Positions 26,112 through 35,686 of a stretch of DNA of 64,000 bases are shown here, piece after piece (position 1 is the stretch's first letter; every line of letters begins with the position of its first letter). The notes below the pieces were generated by a model that saw only the letters and a list, made by a program, of their open reading frames with translations, did no database searches and had not been told where the DNA came from. The DNA is from Streptomyces sp. NBC_00568 (GTDB lineage Bacteria; Actinomycetota; Actinomycetes; Streptomycetales; Streptomycetaceae): positions 7,352,788 to 7,416,787 of the forward strand of contig NZ_JAPENW010000001.1 of assembly GCF_026341855.1 (NCBI RefSeq), given 5' to 3'. The translations under genes were made by a program, and so were the position numbers.

Positions 26112-26338
26112 ACTGCGTGACCTGCAGCTTTATGGCCGAGGCGATCTGATTTCACAGAGTTCCATTGAAACAGTCATACCTGGCATATCGGTTTACTTCC
26201 GAAGTTCTAGCGTCACTGGGCCCGGACTCCCTGGTCTGTTACTACACACTGAGCAGCTCAGGCTTGAAGTTGATCAGACTGCAGGCAACTTCCTGCAGAA
26301 GCCTACGTGGTGCGGGATTTACCTGTATCCATCGGGCC
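26112..26338. promoter_or_regulatory. Leader of array 1 and cas3 upstream region
   Basis: 227 bases that are clearly more AT-rich than the surroundings, between the newest repeat of array 1 and the cas3 start. Read toward the array, the last bases (ATAAAGCTGCAGGTCACGCA then GT) resemble the end of the array 2 leader (CTAAAAGCGCAGGTCGGTGA then GT). It should carry the leftward crRNA promoter and the rightward cas promoter back to back. Confidence 0.75.
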
Positions 26339-29236
26339 ATGACAGGTGACGGGGGGCTCCTCCCAGGATTGGGAGGCCGGCTCGCAGGTCCGGTCCGGAC
26401 TGTGTGGGCCAAGCACGACCGGGATACTGACGGCTGGCTGCCGCTGTGGCGTCACATGGAAGACAGCGCTGCTGTGGCGGGACTGTTGTGGGACAGGTGG
26501 TTACCGAACAGCCTGCGCGGTCTGATTGCCGAGCCCTTGCCAGGGGGCGAGGCGGATGCCCGGCACTTGGTGGTTTGGCTTGCCTCGGTTCACGACATCG
26601 GGAAGGTGACGCCGGCCTTTGCCTGTCAGGTCGATCAACTCGCCGACCGGATGCGTGCGGAGGGGCTGGAGATGCGGACGGCGCGTGCGTTCGGCCCTGA
26701 CCGCAGGATGGCCCCCCATGGCTTGGCCGGGCAGTTGCTGCTGAGCGAGTGGCTTGAATCGCTCGGCTGGACGGGACGGCAGGCCGGGCAGCTTACGACT
26801 GTGGTGGGGGGCCACCACGGCGTCCCGCCGGACCACGGTCAGATCAAGGCACTGGACGATCGGCTGTACCTGCTGCGCACTCCAGGGACGAGTCGTCCGC
26901 TGTGGCGGTGTGTGCAGGACGAGTTGCTCGATGCTTGTGCCGATGAGTTCGGCGTGCGCGGGCGGTTGGCGGAGTGGCGGACAGTCAAACTGTCGCAGCC
27001 AGTACAGGTGCTGCTCACTGCTGTGGTGATCCTTGCTGACTGGATCGCCAGCAACCCGGAACTGTTCCCGTACTTCCCGGACGAGTCACGGCGTAGCGGT
27101 GAGGAACGCGTGGCTGCGGCATGGCGGGGGCTGCGCCTTCCTCCGCCATGGCAGCCCGACGTTCCTGGCGAGGATGTACAGGAACTTTTTGCCTCCCGCT
27201 TCGACCTGCCGCCAGGGGCGAAGCCCCGGCCGGTTCAGGAGGCCGCGGTCCGGCTTGCGCACGAGATGCCTGAGCCGGGGCTGTTGATGGTGGAGGCGCC
27301 GATGGGTGAAGGGAAGACCGAGGCCGCCCTTGCCGTTGCGGAGATCTTCGCCGCACGCGCGGGTGCTGGAGGCGTGTTCTTCGCGCTGCCGACCATGGCG
27401 ACCGGCAACGCGATGTTCCCTCGTCTCCTCCAGTGGCTCGAGAGGCTGCCCGCCAAGGACGGCGCCCGCTTCTCTGTGCTGTTGGCGCACTCGAAGGCTG
27501 CCTTGAACGAGGAGTACGCCGACCTCATGAGGGAGAGCCGCCAGCCCGTCAAGGCAGTCGACATGGATGCCGTGACCGAGGAATGGCGGCCCTCGCATGC
27601 GACCCGGAATGCGCCGGCGGACCTGGTGGCGCATGAATGGCTGCGGGGCCGCAAGAAGGCGATGCTGTCGTCGTTCGTGGCGGGGACTGTCGATCAGTTG
27701 CTGTTCGCGGGGCTCAAGTCGAAGCACTTGGCACTGCGTCACCTCGCGGTCGCCGGCAAGGTCATCGTGATCGATGAGGCGCACGCCTACGACACGTACA
27801 TGAGCGCGTACCTGGACCGGGTGCTGTCGTGGCTGGGGGAGTACCGGGTGCCGGTCGTGGTGCTCTCAGCGACGCTCCCCGCGGCCAGGCGCCGGCAGCT
27901 CGCGGAGGCCTACGCGGGGGCTGGAGAAGGGGATGCGGCTTTCGAGGCATTGGAGCAGACGACCGCATATCCGCTACTGACGGCGGTGGCGCCCGGGCGT
28001 GAGCCGGCCGTCGAGCAGCCCGAAGTCTCCGCACGCGGTGGCAACATCCAGGTCGAGCGCCTTGACGACGGCCTGGACGTCCTGGCCGACCGGCTCGCGG
28101 CAGAACTCGCCGGCGGTGGCTGTGCGCTCGTGGTCCGCAACACGGTCAAACGGGTCTTGGACGCGGCCCGTGTCCTGCGTGAGCGTTTCGGCGACGCCCA
28201 TGTGACGGTCGCTCACTCATGCTTCATCGATGTCGACCGGGCCGCGAAGGACGCCGATCTCCTCAGACGGTTCGGTCCTGCGGAGAAGGCCGCCGGGCGA
28301 CCTGGGATGCACATCGTGGTGGCCAGCCAGGTCGCAGAACAGTCTCTTGACGTCGACTTCGATCTGCTCGTCACGGATCTGTGCCCCGTCGACCTCCTGC
28401 TCCAGCGGGTGGGCCGCCTTCACAGGCATCAGCGCGGCGAGGCTCAGAGCGGACGACCGGAGCGGCTTCGCAGTGCGCGCTGCCTGGTGACCGGCGTCGA
28501 CTGGCATGGGGATGTGCCCACTGCGGTGCGTGGATCCGTCGCGGTCTACGGGGCTCACATGCTGCTGCGGTCTGCTGCCGTCCTGCTGCCTCACCTGGAC
28601 GATGTCAGCCATCCGGTCCGGATTCCGCAAGACATCAGCCCCCTGGTGCAAGGAGCGTATACGGATGCGCCAGCAGGTCCCGCCGGGTGGACTGAGGCCA
28701 TGGCGAAGGCACGCCTCGCCCACGAAGAGCACCGCGCTGACCAGGCAGGCAGGGCCGACACGTTTCTTCTCGCACCGGCAGCCCGTCCAGGGCGTCCGTT
28801 GATCGGCTGGGTTGCGGCGGGCGCCGGTGACGCGGACGACAGCCGGGCCGGGCGCGCCCAGGTGCGCGACAGCAGAGAGAGCCTGGAAGTCATCGTTGTT
28901 CAGCGACGGGGGGACGGGTCACTGGCCACTGTGCCGTGGCTGGCGGACGGCAGAGGCGGTTTGGATCTGCCCCAGGACCGGGCGCCGTCGCCGAAAGCGG
29001 CCCGTGCGGCGGCCACCTGCGGTCTGCGGCTGCCGATCCAGTTCTCCTATGCCGACGTGATGGACAAGGCGATCACCGAACTTGAAGAACTCTACGTGCC
29101 CGCATGGCAGGTGAAGGACAGTCACTGGCTCGCCGGCCAGCTGATTCTCGCGCTCGACACCGATTGTCAGACCCACCTGGCAGGGTTTCAGCTCCGCTAC
29201 AGCGAACGCGACGGTCTTGAGGTGACCCGTGCCTGA
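26339..29236 (+). CDS. cas3: CRISPR-associated helicase/nuclease Cas3 (type I-E)
   Basis: 965 aa from the ATG at 26339. An earlier in-frame ATG at 26165 lies in the leader and is rejected; no strong ribosome site is visible. An N-terminal HD nuclease domain (AKHD, LASVHDIGKVTPAF, GGHHG) is followed by an SF2 helicase: Walker A MVEAPMGEGKTEAAL (about residue 320), DEAH box KVIVIDEAHAYD, motif III VVLSATLP, and VASQVAEQSLDVDFD with LLQRVGRLHRH as motifs V-VI. Cas3 unwinds and degrades DNA marked by Cascade. The gene opens the cas operon and overlaps cse1 by 8 bases. Confidence 0.97.
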   Translation: MTGDGGLLPGLGGRLAGPVRTVWAKHDRDTDGWLPLWRHMEDSAAVAGLLWDRWLPNSLRGLIAEPLPGGEADARHLVVWLASVHDIGKVTPAFACQVDQLADRMRAEGLEMRTARAFGPDRRMAPHGLAGQLLLSEWLESLGWTGRQAGQLTTVVGGHHGVPPDHGQIKALDDRLYLLRTPGTSRPLWRCVQDELLDACADEFGVRGRLAEWRTVKLSQPVQVLLTAVVILADWIASNPELFPYFPDESRRSGEERVAAAWRGLRLPPPWQPDVPGEDVQELFASRFDLPPGAKPRPVQEAAVRLAHEMPEPGLLMVEAPMGEGKTEAALAVAEIFAARAGAGGVFFALPTMATGNAMFPRLLQWLERLPAKDGARFSVLLAHSKAALNEEYADLMRESRQPVKAVDMDAVTEEWRPSHATRNAPADLVAHEWLRGRKKAMLSSFVAGTVDQLLFAGLKSKHLALRHLAVAGKVIVIDEAHAYDTYMSAYLDRVLSWLGEYRVPVVVLSATLPAARRRQLAEAYAGAGEGDAAFEALEQTTAYPLLTAVAPGREPAVEQPEVSARGGNIQVERLDDGLDVLADRLAAELAGGGCALVVRNTVKRVLDAARVLRERFGDAHVTVAHSCFIDVDRAAKDADLLRRFGPAEKAAGRPGMHIVVASQVAEQSLDVDFDLLVTDLCPVDLLLQRVGRLHRHQRGEAQSGRPERLRSARCLVTGVDWHGDVPTAVRGSVAVYGAHMLLRSAAVLLPHLDDVSHPVRIPQDISPLVQGAYTDAPAGPAGWTEAMAKARLAHEEHRADQAGRADTFLLAPAARPGRPLIGWVAAGAGDADDSRAGRAQVRDSRESLEVIVVQRRGDGSLATVPWLADGRGGLDLPQDRAPSPKAARAAATCGLRLPIQFSYADVMDKAITELEELYVPAWQVKDSHWLAGQLILALDTDCQTHLAGFQLRYSERDGLEVTRA

Positions 29237-30920
29237 ACCAGCTGACGACGCCGGCCCATTGGCGTTCGACCTCACCAGCCGGCCGTGGATCCCGGTCCTG
29301 CGCCAGGACGGCAGTCAGGATGAACTGTCGCTGAGCGAGGTGTTCGAGCAGGCCCATGAGCTGCGCCGTCTCGTCGGGGACCTGCCCACCCAGGAGTTCG
29401 CCCTGCTGCGGCTTCTGCTCGCTGTGGCGCACGATGCCCTCGACGGGCCGCGGGATACCGAAGACTGGGCCGGCCTGTGGGCCGATGACGCGTGCTTCAC
29501 CCCGGTCGGACCGTACCTGGACCAGCATCGGACCCGGTTCGACCTGCTGCACCCACAGGCCCCGTTCTACCAGGTCGCCGATCTGCGGACGGCGAAGGGC
29601 GAAGTCTTCTCGCTCAACAGGATCGTCGCCGACGTCCCCAACGGTGACCCGTTCTTCAGCTCCCGTCTGCCGGGCGTGGACCGGCTTGATTTTGCTGAAG
29701 CCGCGCGCTGGGTCGTGCACGCCCACGCCTTTGACACCTCCGGCATCAAGACCGGTGCTGTGGGCGACGCCCGCGCCAAGAACAACAAGGTATATCCCCT
29801 CGGTGTCGGATGGACCGGAATGCTCGGCGGCGTCGTCGCCGAAGGAGACAGCCTCCGGGAGACGCTGCTGCTGAATCTGGTGGCCGCCGACACGAACGGT
29901 CTGCGATTCGGCGCCGATGACCGGCCGGCGTGGCGGCGCGAGCCCTGCGAGGCCGGAGCGGACAGTGGTCGGACCCCGTCGGGCCTGCGGGATCTGTACA
30001 CCTGGCAGTCGCGGCGAGTGCGGCTGCATTTCGACGCCGAAGCCGTCCATGGGGTCGTGCTCGGCTACGGTGACCCGCTTGCCGCGTACAACATGCACAC
30101 GTACGAGCCGATGACGGCCTGGCGGCGCAGTACGGCCCAGGAGAAGAAGCAGGGCAAGCCGCTGATCTATCTGCCCCGCGAGCACGACCCCGCGCGTGCG
30201 GCGTGGCGGGGGCTGGCCGCGCTGATCGCCGATCGCGCCCAGGCCGGTCAGGGCGCTGACGCTGCCCCGTACCTGCGGCCGGGCATTCTCGAATGGATCG
30301 CGCGACTGGTCACCGAAGGGGAGCTGCCGCGAGGCTTCCTCATCCGGGCCCACGTGGTCGGACCGGTCTACGGCACCCAGCAGTCGGTGATCGACGAGAT
30401 CGTCGACGACCATGTTGCTATGGCCGTGGTGCTGCTGCACCAGCGCGAGCGGGAGCATGCACAGCAGGCCATCGATGCGGTCGCCGAAGCCGAGGCCGCT
30501 GTCACCGCTCTGGGCGACCTTGCAACCGACCTCGCCCGTGCTGCAGGTGCCGCCGGCGAAGGCCCGCGGGCCGCGGCACGTGAGGCCGGCTTCGCAGCCC
30601 TCGACGGCCCCTACCGCACCTGGCTGAGGAATCTGGCCGAGGCGGACGACCCGTATGCACAACGCACCCGATGGCAGAAGGACGTGTACCGGCACCTCAT
30701 CACGCTCGCCGAGAAGCTCCTGACCGCCGCTGGAGACACCGCGTGGCAGGGCCGCATCCTGCCCGCCAAGAGCGGCTCGGTGTGGCTGAACTCGGCACTG
30801 GCCGACAAGTGGTTCCGCTCCCGTCTGAGCAAGGCCCTGAGCCACCCGTTCACCCCGGACCGGCCTGCGGAAGCCGGCCCGGCGTCTGGATCCGACTCCT
30901 CCTCGAGGGTGCCCGCATGA
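29229..30920 (+). CDS. casA: Cascade large subunit Cse1 (Cas8e)
   Basis: 563 aa from a GTG at 29229 inside the end of cas3, with TTGAGGTG upstream. The start FDLTSRPWIPVLRQDGSQDE is the typical Cse1 opening (LxxxPWIPV). FYQVADL, the K-N-N-K zinc or L1-loop region and YLPREHDP follow, with the four-helix bundle at the C-terminus. Cse1 recognises the PAM and recruits Cas3. Confidence 0.95.
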   Translation: MPEPADDAGPLAFDLTSRPWIPVLRQDGSQDELSLSEVFEQAHELRRLVGDLPTQEFALLRLLLAVAHDALDGPRDTEDWAGLWADDACFTPVGPYLDQHRTRFDLLHPQAPFYQVADLRTAKGEVFSLNRIVADVPNGDPFFSSRLPGVDRLDFAEAARWVVHAHAFDTSGIKTGAVGDARAKNNKVYPLGVGWTGMLGGVVAEGDSLRETLLLNLVAADTNGLRFGADDRPAWRREPCEAGADSGRTPSGLRDLYTWQSRRVRLHFDAEAVHGVVLGYGDPLAAYNMHTYEPMTAWRRSTAQEKKQGKPLIYLPREHDPARAAWRGLAALIADRAQAGQGADAAPYLRPGILEWIARLVTEGELPRGFLIRAHVVGPVYGTQQSVIDEIVDDHVAMAVVLLHQREREHAQQAIDAVAEAEAAVTALGDLATDLARAAGAAGEGPRAAAREAGFAALDGPYRTWLRNLAEADDPYAQRTRWQKDVYRHLITLAEKLLTAAGDTAWQGRILPAKSGSVWLNSALADKWFRSRLSKALSHPFTPDRPAEAGPASGSDSSSRVPA

Positions 30921-31603
30921 CCACTACCGCCAGCATCCCCACAGTCCGTGCGCGAGCCGGAGCGGTCACCGGCAGGCTCATCACGCGGCTGCAGAACGAC
31001 CATCTCGCCGACCGGCCGCACGCCGTGGCCGCGCTGGCGAGACTGCGGCGCGGCGCAGGCAAGGAATTCGCCCAGGTCCCCGACCTGTGGGGTCTGCTTG
31101 ATACCGGACCGCTGCACGAGCCCCCGGCAGACGGCGGCCGTCCTTGGAATGAGAAGGAACTGTCGCGAGCCGAGGATGCTGTGCACGTGGCGGCCACGCT
31201 GTGGGCTCTGCACCAGCAGTCCCGGCCCCGGGGCATGCACCAGCCCGATCGCCGTGACAACCCAAGAGGGCTGGGGGCTGCCGTGCGCCGTCTGATGCCG
31301 CCGGGCGACATCGCAGAACCCGTCCTCAAACGATTCGTGCGGGCAGGCAACGCACCGGATCTGGCAACGCTCGCGCAGCGCCTGCGGGACATCGTCGTCC
31401 TGCTCCGCGGTGACGACATCGAGCTCGACTACGGCCTGCTGGCCGAGCAGCTCTGCCACTGGCAGGAGCCCGGCGGCCGGGACGTTGTCCGCCGCGCATG
31501 GGGGCGCTCGTTCCAGGCGTACCGGACCCCCGCCGAGGCTGCAGCCGGCAGCCGGACTCCCTCTCCAACCGAGACCATCGACACCTCCAAGGACGCCTCG
31601 TGA
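30917..31603 (+). CDS. casB: Cascade small subunit Cse2 (Cas11e)
   Basis: 228 aa; the ATG at 30917 overlaps the cse1 stop (ATGA). All-helical, with LITRLQNDHLADRPHAVAAL and LRRGAG near the start, VAATLWALHQQ in the middle, and KRFVRAGNAPDLATLAQRLR toward the end, as in Cse2. It dimerises along the Cascade belly and stabilises the R-loop. The C-terminal 40 residues are a disordered Pro/Ser tail. Confidence 0.92.
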   Translation: MTTTASIPTVRARAGAVTGRLITRLQNDHLADRPHAVAALARLRRGAGKEFAQVPDLWGLLDTGPLHEPPADGGRPWNEKELSRAEDAVHVAATLWALHQQSRPRGMHQPDRRDNPRGLGAAVRRLMPPGDIAEPVLKRFVRAGNAPDLATLAQRLRDIVVLLRGDDIELDYGLLAEQLCHWQEPGGRDVVRRAWGRSFQAYRTPAEAAAGSRTPSPTETIDTSKDAS

Positions 31604-32790
31604 AGCGGATCTTCCTCGACGTGCACGCTCTGCAGACCGTGCCTCCCAGCAACCTGAACAGGGACGACACCGGTGCACCGAAGTCCGCCGTCTATGGCGG
31701 CGTGCCCCGGGCCCGCGTCTCCAGCCAGGCCTGGAAGCGCGCGACGCGCACCTATTTCAGGGACGAACACCTTCTCGACCCGAGCGAGCTCGGCGTACGC
31801 ACGAAGAAGGTGGCGGAAGTCCTCGCCGAGCGAATCGTCGCCCTGGAGCCCTCCCTGGAAGGTGCTGCTCTGACGCTTGCGGCTGAGGTGATCGAGGCCG
31901 CAACCGGTTCCAAGATCGAGGTGCCCAAGCGGAAGGCGGGAGCGGCCAAGGACGGCCAGGAGGAACCGGCGCCCCAGTCCAAGTACCTGATGTTCCTCAG
32001 CGCCCGGCAGCTTGAGGGCCTTGCCCGATTTGCCGTCGAAGGTGCCGACGACATCAAGGCTTACCTGAAGGACAACAAGGCGCGGGCCAAAGCCATTGCT
32101 GACACCCGCCACTCCGTGGACATCGCTCTGTTCGGCCGGATGGTCGCGGACTCCGCCGACATCAACGTGGACGCCGCGGTCCAGGTCGCCCACGCCATCA
32201 GCGTTCACCGCGTGGAGAACGAGTCCGACTACTACACCGCTGTCGACGACCAGAACACGGACGCCGAGCCCGGCGCCGGAATGATCGGCACGGTCGACTT
32301 CAACTCCGCCACCCTCTACCGGTACGCCACCATCGCCGTCCACCAGCTGGGGGAGAACCTCGGCCAGGGCCTGCGCGAGGACGAGCCGCTTACCGTTCCC
32401 GTGCGCCGTGCGGTGGAAGCATTCGTCCACGGCTTCGTGGCCTCCCTGCCCACCGGAAAGATCAACACGTTCGGGCACCACACCCTGCCCGACGTGGTCA
32501 TCGTCAAACTGCGCACCACACGCCCCGTGAGTTTCGTTGCGGCATTCGAAGAGCCCGTGACGAGCGAGCTGGGCGGCGGCCACGTCAGGGAAGCCGTCGG
32601 GCGCCTCGCCGAGTACATCCCCGACATCGAACGCGCCTACGGGGACAGCGAATCGACCAGCACCTGGGTTCTGCGCGTGGGCCCGGCCACGGAAAAGCTC
32701 ACCGGACTCGGCGAAGAGACCACCAACCTGACCACCCTCGTCTCCTCGGTCGGCAGCGCCGTCGCCGCCCAGGTGGAGAAGCCTGCATGA
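31600..32790 (+). CDS. casC: Cascade backbone subunit Cas7e (Cse4)
   Basis: 396 aa from a GTG overlapping the cse2 stop (GTGA). It starts with KRIFLDVHALQTVPPSNLNR and continues YGGVPRARVSSQAWKRATR, both classic Cas7e features. SVDIALFGRMVAD and GTVDFNSATLYRYATI follow. Six copies normally coat the crRNA spacer. A lysine-rich insertion (KIEVPKRKAGAAKDGQEEPA, about residues 107-126) makes it slightly longer than the E. coli form. Confidence 0.97.
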   Translation: MKRIFLDVHALQTVPPSNLNRDDTGAPKSAVYGGVPRARVSSQAWKRATRTYFRDEHLLDPSELGVRTKKVAEVLAERIVALEPSLEGAALTLAAEVIEAATGSKIEVPKRKAGAAKDGQEEPAPQSKYLMFLSARQLEGLARFAVEGADDIKAYLKDNKARAKAIADTRHSVDIALFGRMVADSADINVDAAVQVAHAISVHRVENESDYYTAVDDQNTDAEPGAGMIGTVDFNSATLYRYATIAVHQLGENLGQGLREDEPLTVPVRRAVEAFVHGFVASLPTGKINTFGHHTLPDVVIVKLRTTRPVSFVAAFEEPVTSELGGGHVREAVGRLAEYIPDIERAYGDSESTSTWVLRVGPATEKLTGLGEETTNLTTLVSSVGSAVAAQVEKPA

Positions 32791-33515
32791 GCGTGCTCAC
32801 CCTCCGACTCGCCGGGCCCCTGCAGGCCTGGGGGGCCTCCGCCCGCTTCACCCGCCGTACCACCGAGCCGGCGCCGACGAAAAGCGGCGTCATCGGCATG
32901 CTCACCGCTGCCCGGGGCATCCAGCGCGGCGACGACACAGCTCTGGCCCAGCTGAGCGCACTGCGCTTCGGCGTCCGCATCGACCAGCCTGGCACCCGGA
33001 TACGCGACTTCCAGACCGCTCATCACGCGGACAGCGGCAAGTCGATGCCGCTCTCGGAGCGTTTCTACCTCGCCGATGCGGTATTCGTCGCCGCGGTCGA
33101 AGGCGAGGCGGGGCTGCTTCGCGAACTGCACAGCGCGCTGCGTGCCCCGGTCTATCCGCCCTATCTCGGCCGACGGTCCTGCCCGCCCTCCCAGCCCGTG
33201 GAACTCGGCCTCCACGACGACGGCGAACTCGAGCAGGTCCTCAGCAACGAACCCTGGCGAGCCTCCCGCTGGTATCGCAGGCAGTACCGGCAGGCCAGCG
33301 TCCCTCTGGCCGTCCTGCGCGAAGCCCGGCCCGGCGAACAGCACGCGGACGTACTGCGCGACCAGCCCCTCAGCTTTGCAGCAGAGCACCGGCGCCACGC
33401 ACTGCGCAGCATCGTGCGGACCACCGTGGACGTGCCCAACCCGCAAGCCGCCAGCCCGACGAGGAGTGCACCGGCGCACGACCCGTTCGCTGCTCTGCAG
33501 GAGGAGAGCCCCTGA
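32787..33515 (+). CDS. casD: Cascade subunit Cas5e
   Basis: 242 aa; the ATG at 32787 overlaps the cas7 stop. The RAMP-type start LTLRLAGPLQAWGASARFTR with PTKSGVIGMLTAARGI is diagnostic, as is YPPYLGRRSCPPSQPV. Cas5e caps the 5' handle of the crRNA. The tail after about residue 215 is Pro/Ala-rich. Confidence 0.96.
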   Translation: MSVLTLRLAGPLQAWGASARFTRRTTEPAPTKSGVIGMLTAARGIQRGDDTALAQLSALRFGVRIDQPGTRIRDFQTAHHADSGKSMPLSERFYLADAVFVAAVEGEAGLLRELHSALRAPVYPPYLGRRSCPPSQPVELGLHDDGELEQVLSNEPWRASRWYRRQYRQASVPLAVLREARPGEQHADVLRDQPLSFAAEHRRHALRSIVRTTVDVPNPQAASPTRSAPAHDPFAALQEESP

Positions 33516-34294
33516 TGTACCTCACCCGCTTCCGCGTGAACACCGCGCGCCCCGGCGCCCGCCGCCTGCTCTCCTCACCGCAGGCACTCCACGCAGCCGT
33601 GATGTCGTCCTTCCCCGCCCTGCTCCCCACAGCCCAAGGCGATGCCGGCGGTCCCAGAGTGCTGTGGCGCTTGGACCACAATGCGCGGGCGGAAGTCTTC
33701 CTGTACGTCGTCAGCCCCGCCCAGCCCGACCTCACCCACCTCGTCGAACAGGCCGGATGGCCCGCGGCCGCCGCCAACCCGGAGACACCCGGCTGGCACA
33801 CCCGCCCCTACGGACAGCTGCTCGACCGTCTTTCAGAGGGCGGTATGTGGGCCTTCCGGCTCACCGCCAACCCGGTCCACCACATCCGCCGGAAGGACGG
33901 CGAACCCACCAAGGCAACGGCCCACATCACCCCCGTCCACCAGAAGAAGTGGCTCCTCGAACGCCAGGAACGTGCCGGCTTCCGCATCATCGAAAAGCCC
34001 CATGACCAACGGCTCCTGCCCAGCGGGACAACCCTCAAAGGGCATGAACACCACGGCGACCGTTACGAATTGACCGTCCGGGACCAGCGCCCACTGTCCT
34101 TCGCCAAGTCCGGCGGCCCGACGCAGGCGCAGCGCCGCCCCGTGAGCCTGCTGACCGTCACGTACGACGGACGCCTGCAAGTCACCGATCCCGAAGCCCT
34201 GCGCCGCACGCTCACCCAGGGGCTCGGCAAAGCCAAAGCGTACGGGTGCGGGTTGATGACCCTGGCCCCGCCAGTCCCCAACGCTGGAGGGTGA
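33515..34294 (+). CDS. casE: crRNA endoribonuclease Cas6e
   Basis: 259 aa, ATG sharing its first base with the cas5 stop (TGATG). It begins MYLTRFRVNTARPGARRLLS and has the catalytic-region QALHAAVMSSFP with the conserved His. The end LTQGLGKAKAYGCGLMTLAP is the glycine-rich Cas6e loop. It cleaves the hairpin repeats of both arrays and stays bound to the 3' handle. Confidence 0.96.
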   Translation: MYLTRFRVNTARPGARRLLSSPQALHAAVMSSFPALLPTAQGDAGGPRVLWRLDHNARAEVFLYVVSPAQPDLTHLVEQAGWPAAAANPETPGWHTRPYGQLLDRLSEGGMWAFRLTANPVHHIRRKDGEPTKATAHITPVHQKKWLLERQERAGFRIIEKPHDQRLLPSGTTLKGHEHHGDRYELTVRDQRPLSFAKSGGPTQAQRRPVSLLTVTYDGRLQVTDPEALRRTLTQGLGKAKAYGCGLMTLAPPVPNAGG

Positions 34295-34298
34295 AGCG

Positions 34299-35246
34299 GT
34301 GACGACTGTCGGCAAGCGCCCCGCCCTCACACCGCGGCACCTCACACGCGCCAGCGACCGGATGTCCTTCGTCTATCTGGAGCGTTGCACCATCCACCGG
34401 GACGCCAACGCAATCACGGCGGAGGACGCCGACGGCACCACGCACATCCCCTCCGCCACCATCGGCACCCTCCTCCTCGGCCCCGGAACCCGCATCACCC
34501 ACCAGGCCATGAGCGTCCTGGGGGAGACCGGCGCAGCCGTGGCCTGGGTAGGCGAACAGGGTGTGCGCTACTACGCGGCAGGACGGGCTCTGACCCGCTC
34601 CTCCGCCCTCGCAGAAGCCCAGGCCGGCCAATGGGTCAATGTCCGAAGCCGCCTTGCCGTCGCCCGCAACATGTACCGGCTGCGGTTCCCTGATGAGGAC
34701 CCTGCCGGGTGTTCACGCCACGAACTTCTCGGCCTGGAAGGACGACGAGTCAAAGACTGCTACCGCGCACAAGCGGCCCGCACCGGCATCCCCTGGCGCG
34801 GCCGTAAATACATCCCGGGCGACTTCGCGAGCGGCGACCCTGTGAATCAGGCCGTCACCGCCGCGGCCCAGTGCATGTACGGAATCGCCCACGCAGTCGT
34901 CGCGTCACTCGGCTGCAGCCCTGCACTCGGCTTCATCCACTCAGGCCACGAGCTGTCCTTCGTCCTGGACATCGCCGATCTCTACAAGACCGAGATCGGT
35001 ATCCCCCTGGCCTTCGATGTCGCAGCACAGGGAGACGAAGACGTTGGCTCACGAACCCGCCGCGCCCTACGCGATCGGATCAACGAACTCTCCCTGCTGG
35101 ACCGTTGCGTTGCCGATATCCAAAGTCTTCTGAAACCCAGACCTGACGAAGTGAGCAGCATGTCAGACGTCGTCACCCTGCAGAGCAACGGCGGCCACGC
35201 AGTACCTTCCGGCCGCAACTACGACGAGGAGCCCGTGAGCTGGTGA
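34299..35246 (+). CDS. cas1: CRISPR adaptation integrase Cas1 (type I-E)
   Basis: 315 aa from a GTG preceded by GGAGGGTGA. The metal ligands are visible: the Glu in LLGLEGRRVKDCYR, the His in GFIHSGHELSFV and the Asp in LDIADLYK, matching the Glu-His-Asp triad of I-E Cas1. The start YLERCTIHRDANAITAEDAD is also typical. It joins new spacers at the leader end together with Cas2. All key residues are present, so adaptation should be functional. Confidence 0.97.
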   Translation: MTTVGKRPALTPRHLTRASDRMSFVYLERCTIHRDANAITAEDADGTTHIPSATIGTLLLGPGTRITHQAMSVLGETGAAVAWVGEQGVRYYAAGRALTRSSALAEAQAGQWVNVRSRLAVARNMYRLRFPDEDPAGCSRHELLGLEGRRVKDCYRAQAARTGIPWRGRKYIPGDFASGDPVNQAVTAAAQCMYGIAHAVVASLGCSPALGFIHSGHELSFVLDIADLYKTEIGIPLAFDVAAQGDEDVGSRTRRALRDRINELSLLDRCVADIQSLLKPRPDEVSSMSDVVTLQSNGGHAVPSGRNYDEEPVSW

Positions 35247-35593
35247 CCGTCATCGTCCTCACAAACTGCCCCGCAGGACTACGAGGATTCCTGACGCGAT
35301 GGCTTCTGGAAATCTCTGCAGGCGTCTTCATCGGCAACCCATCGGCCAAAGTACGCGACGTCCTCTGGGACGAGGTGCAACAGTACGCAGACCAAGGCCG
35401 GGCCTTACTCGCTCACACGACAAACAACGAGCAGGGCTACACATTCCGAACCCACGACCATAACTGGCACCCCGCCGACCACGAAGGCCTCACTTTGATC
35501 CGCCGCCCAAGCAGCGGCACGCCCTCCACGTCCAGCGCACCCAAGGCCGGCTGGAGCAAGGCTTCCAAACGTCGCCGATTCGGCAGGGCTTGA
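35243..35593 (+). CDS. cas2: CRISPR adaptation protein Cas2 (type I-E)
   Basis: 116 aa from a GTG overlapping the cas1 stop (GTGA). TVIVLTNCPAGLRGFLTRWL and EISAGVFIGNPSAKVRDVLW are the I-E Cas2 signature, with LLAHTTNNEQGYTFRTHD in the second half. It is the structural dimer of the Cas1-Cas2 integrase. It ends the cas operon, 93 bases before array 2. Confidence 0.97.
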   Translation: MTVIVLTNCPAGLRGFLTRWLLEISAGVFIGNPSAKVRDVLWDEVQQYADQGRALLAHTTNNEQGYTFRTHDHNWHPADHEGLTLIRRPSSGTPSTSSAPKAGWSKASKRRRFGRA

Positions 35594-35686
35594 TCGTTAT
35601 ATATGCCCGGTAAGAGCGTTTTGGGTGATTCGATGAAACTACTCGAGAACGGGCGGTTCCTGCGCTAAAAGCGCAGGTCGGTGAGT
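35594..35686 (+). promoter_or_regulatory. Leader of array 2
   Basis: An AT-richer 93-base stretch (TTATATATGCCCGGTAAGAG near its start) directly before the first perfect repeat. It contains a 7-bp hairpin (CCTGCGC TAAAA GCGCAGG, 35659-35677) and ends CAGGTCGGTGAGT at the first repeat, resembling the array 1 leader end. Confidence 0.75.

Noticed and set aside
24320..26155. Long open frames of up to 611 aa on both strands over array 1, with repeating PRARGDGP-type peptides
   Set aside because: They are translations of CRISPR repeats; the 61-base periodicity explains them fully. The same holds for frames over array 2.
26165..26338. An earlier cas3 start at 26165
   Set aside because: The added 58 residues are translated from the AT-rich leader, have no Cas3 similarity and would remove the array 1 promoter region.
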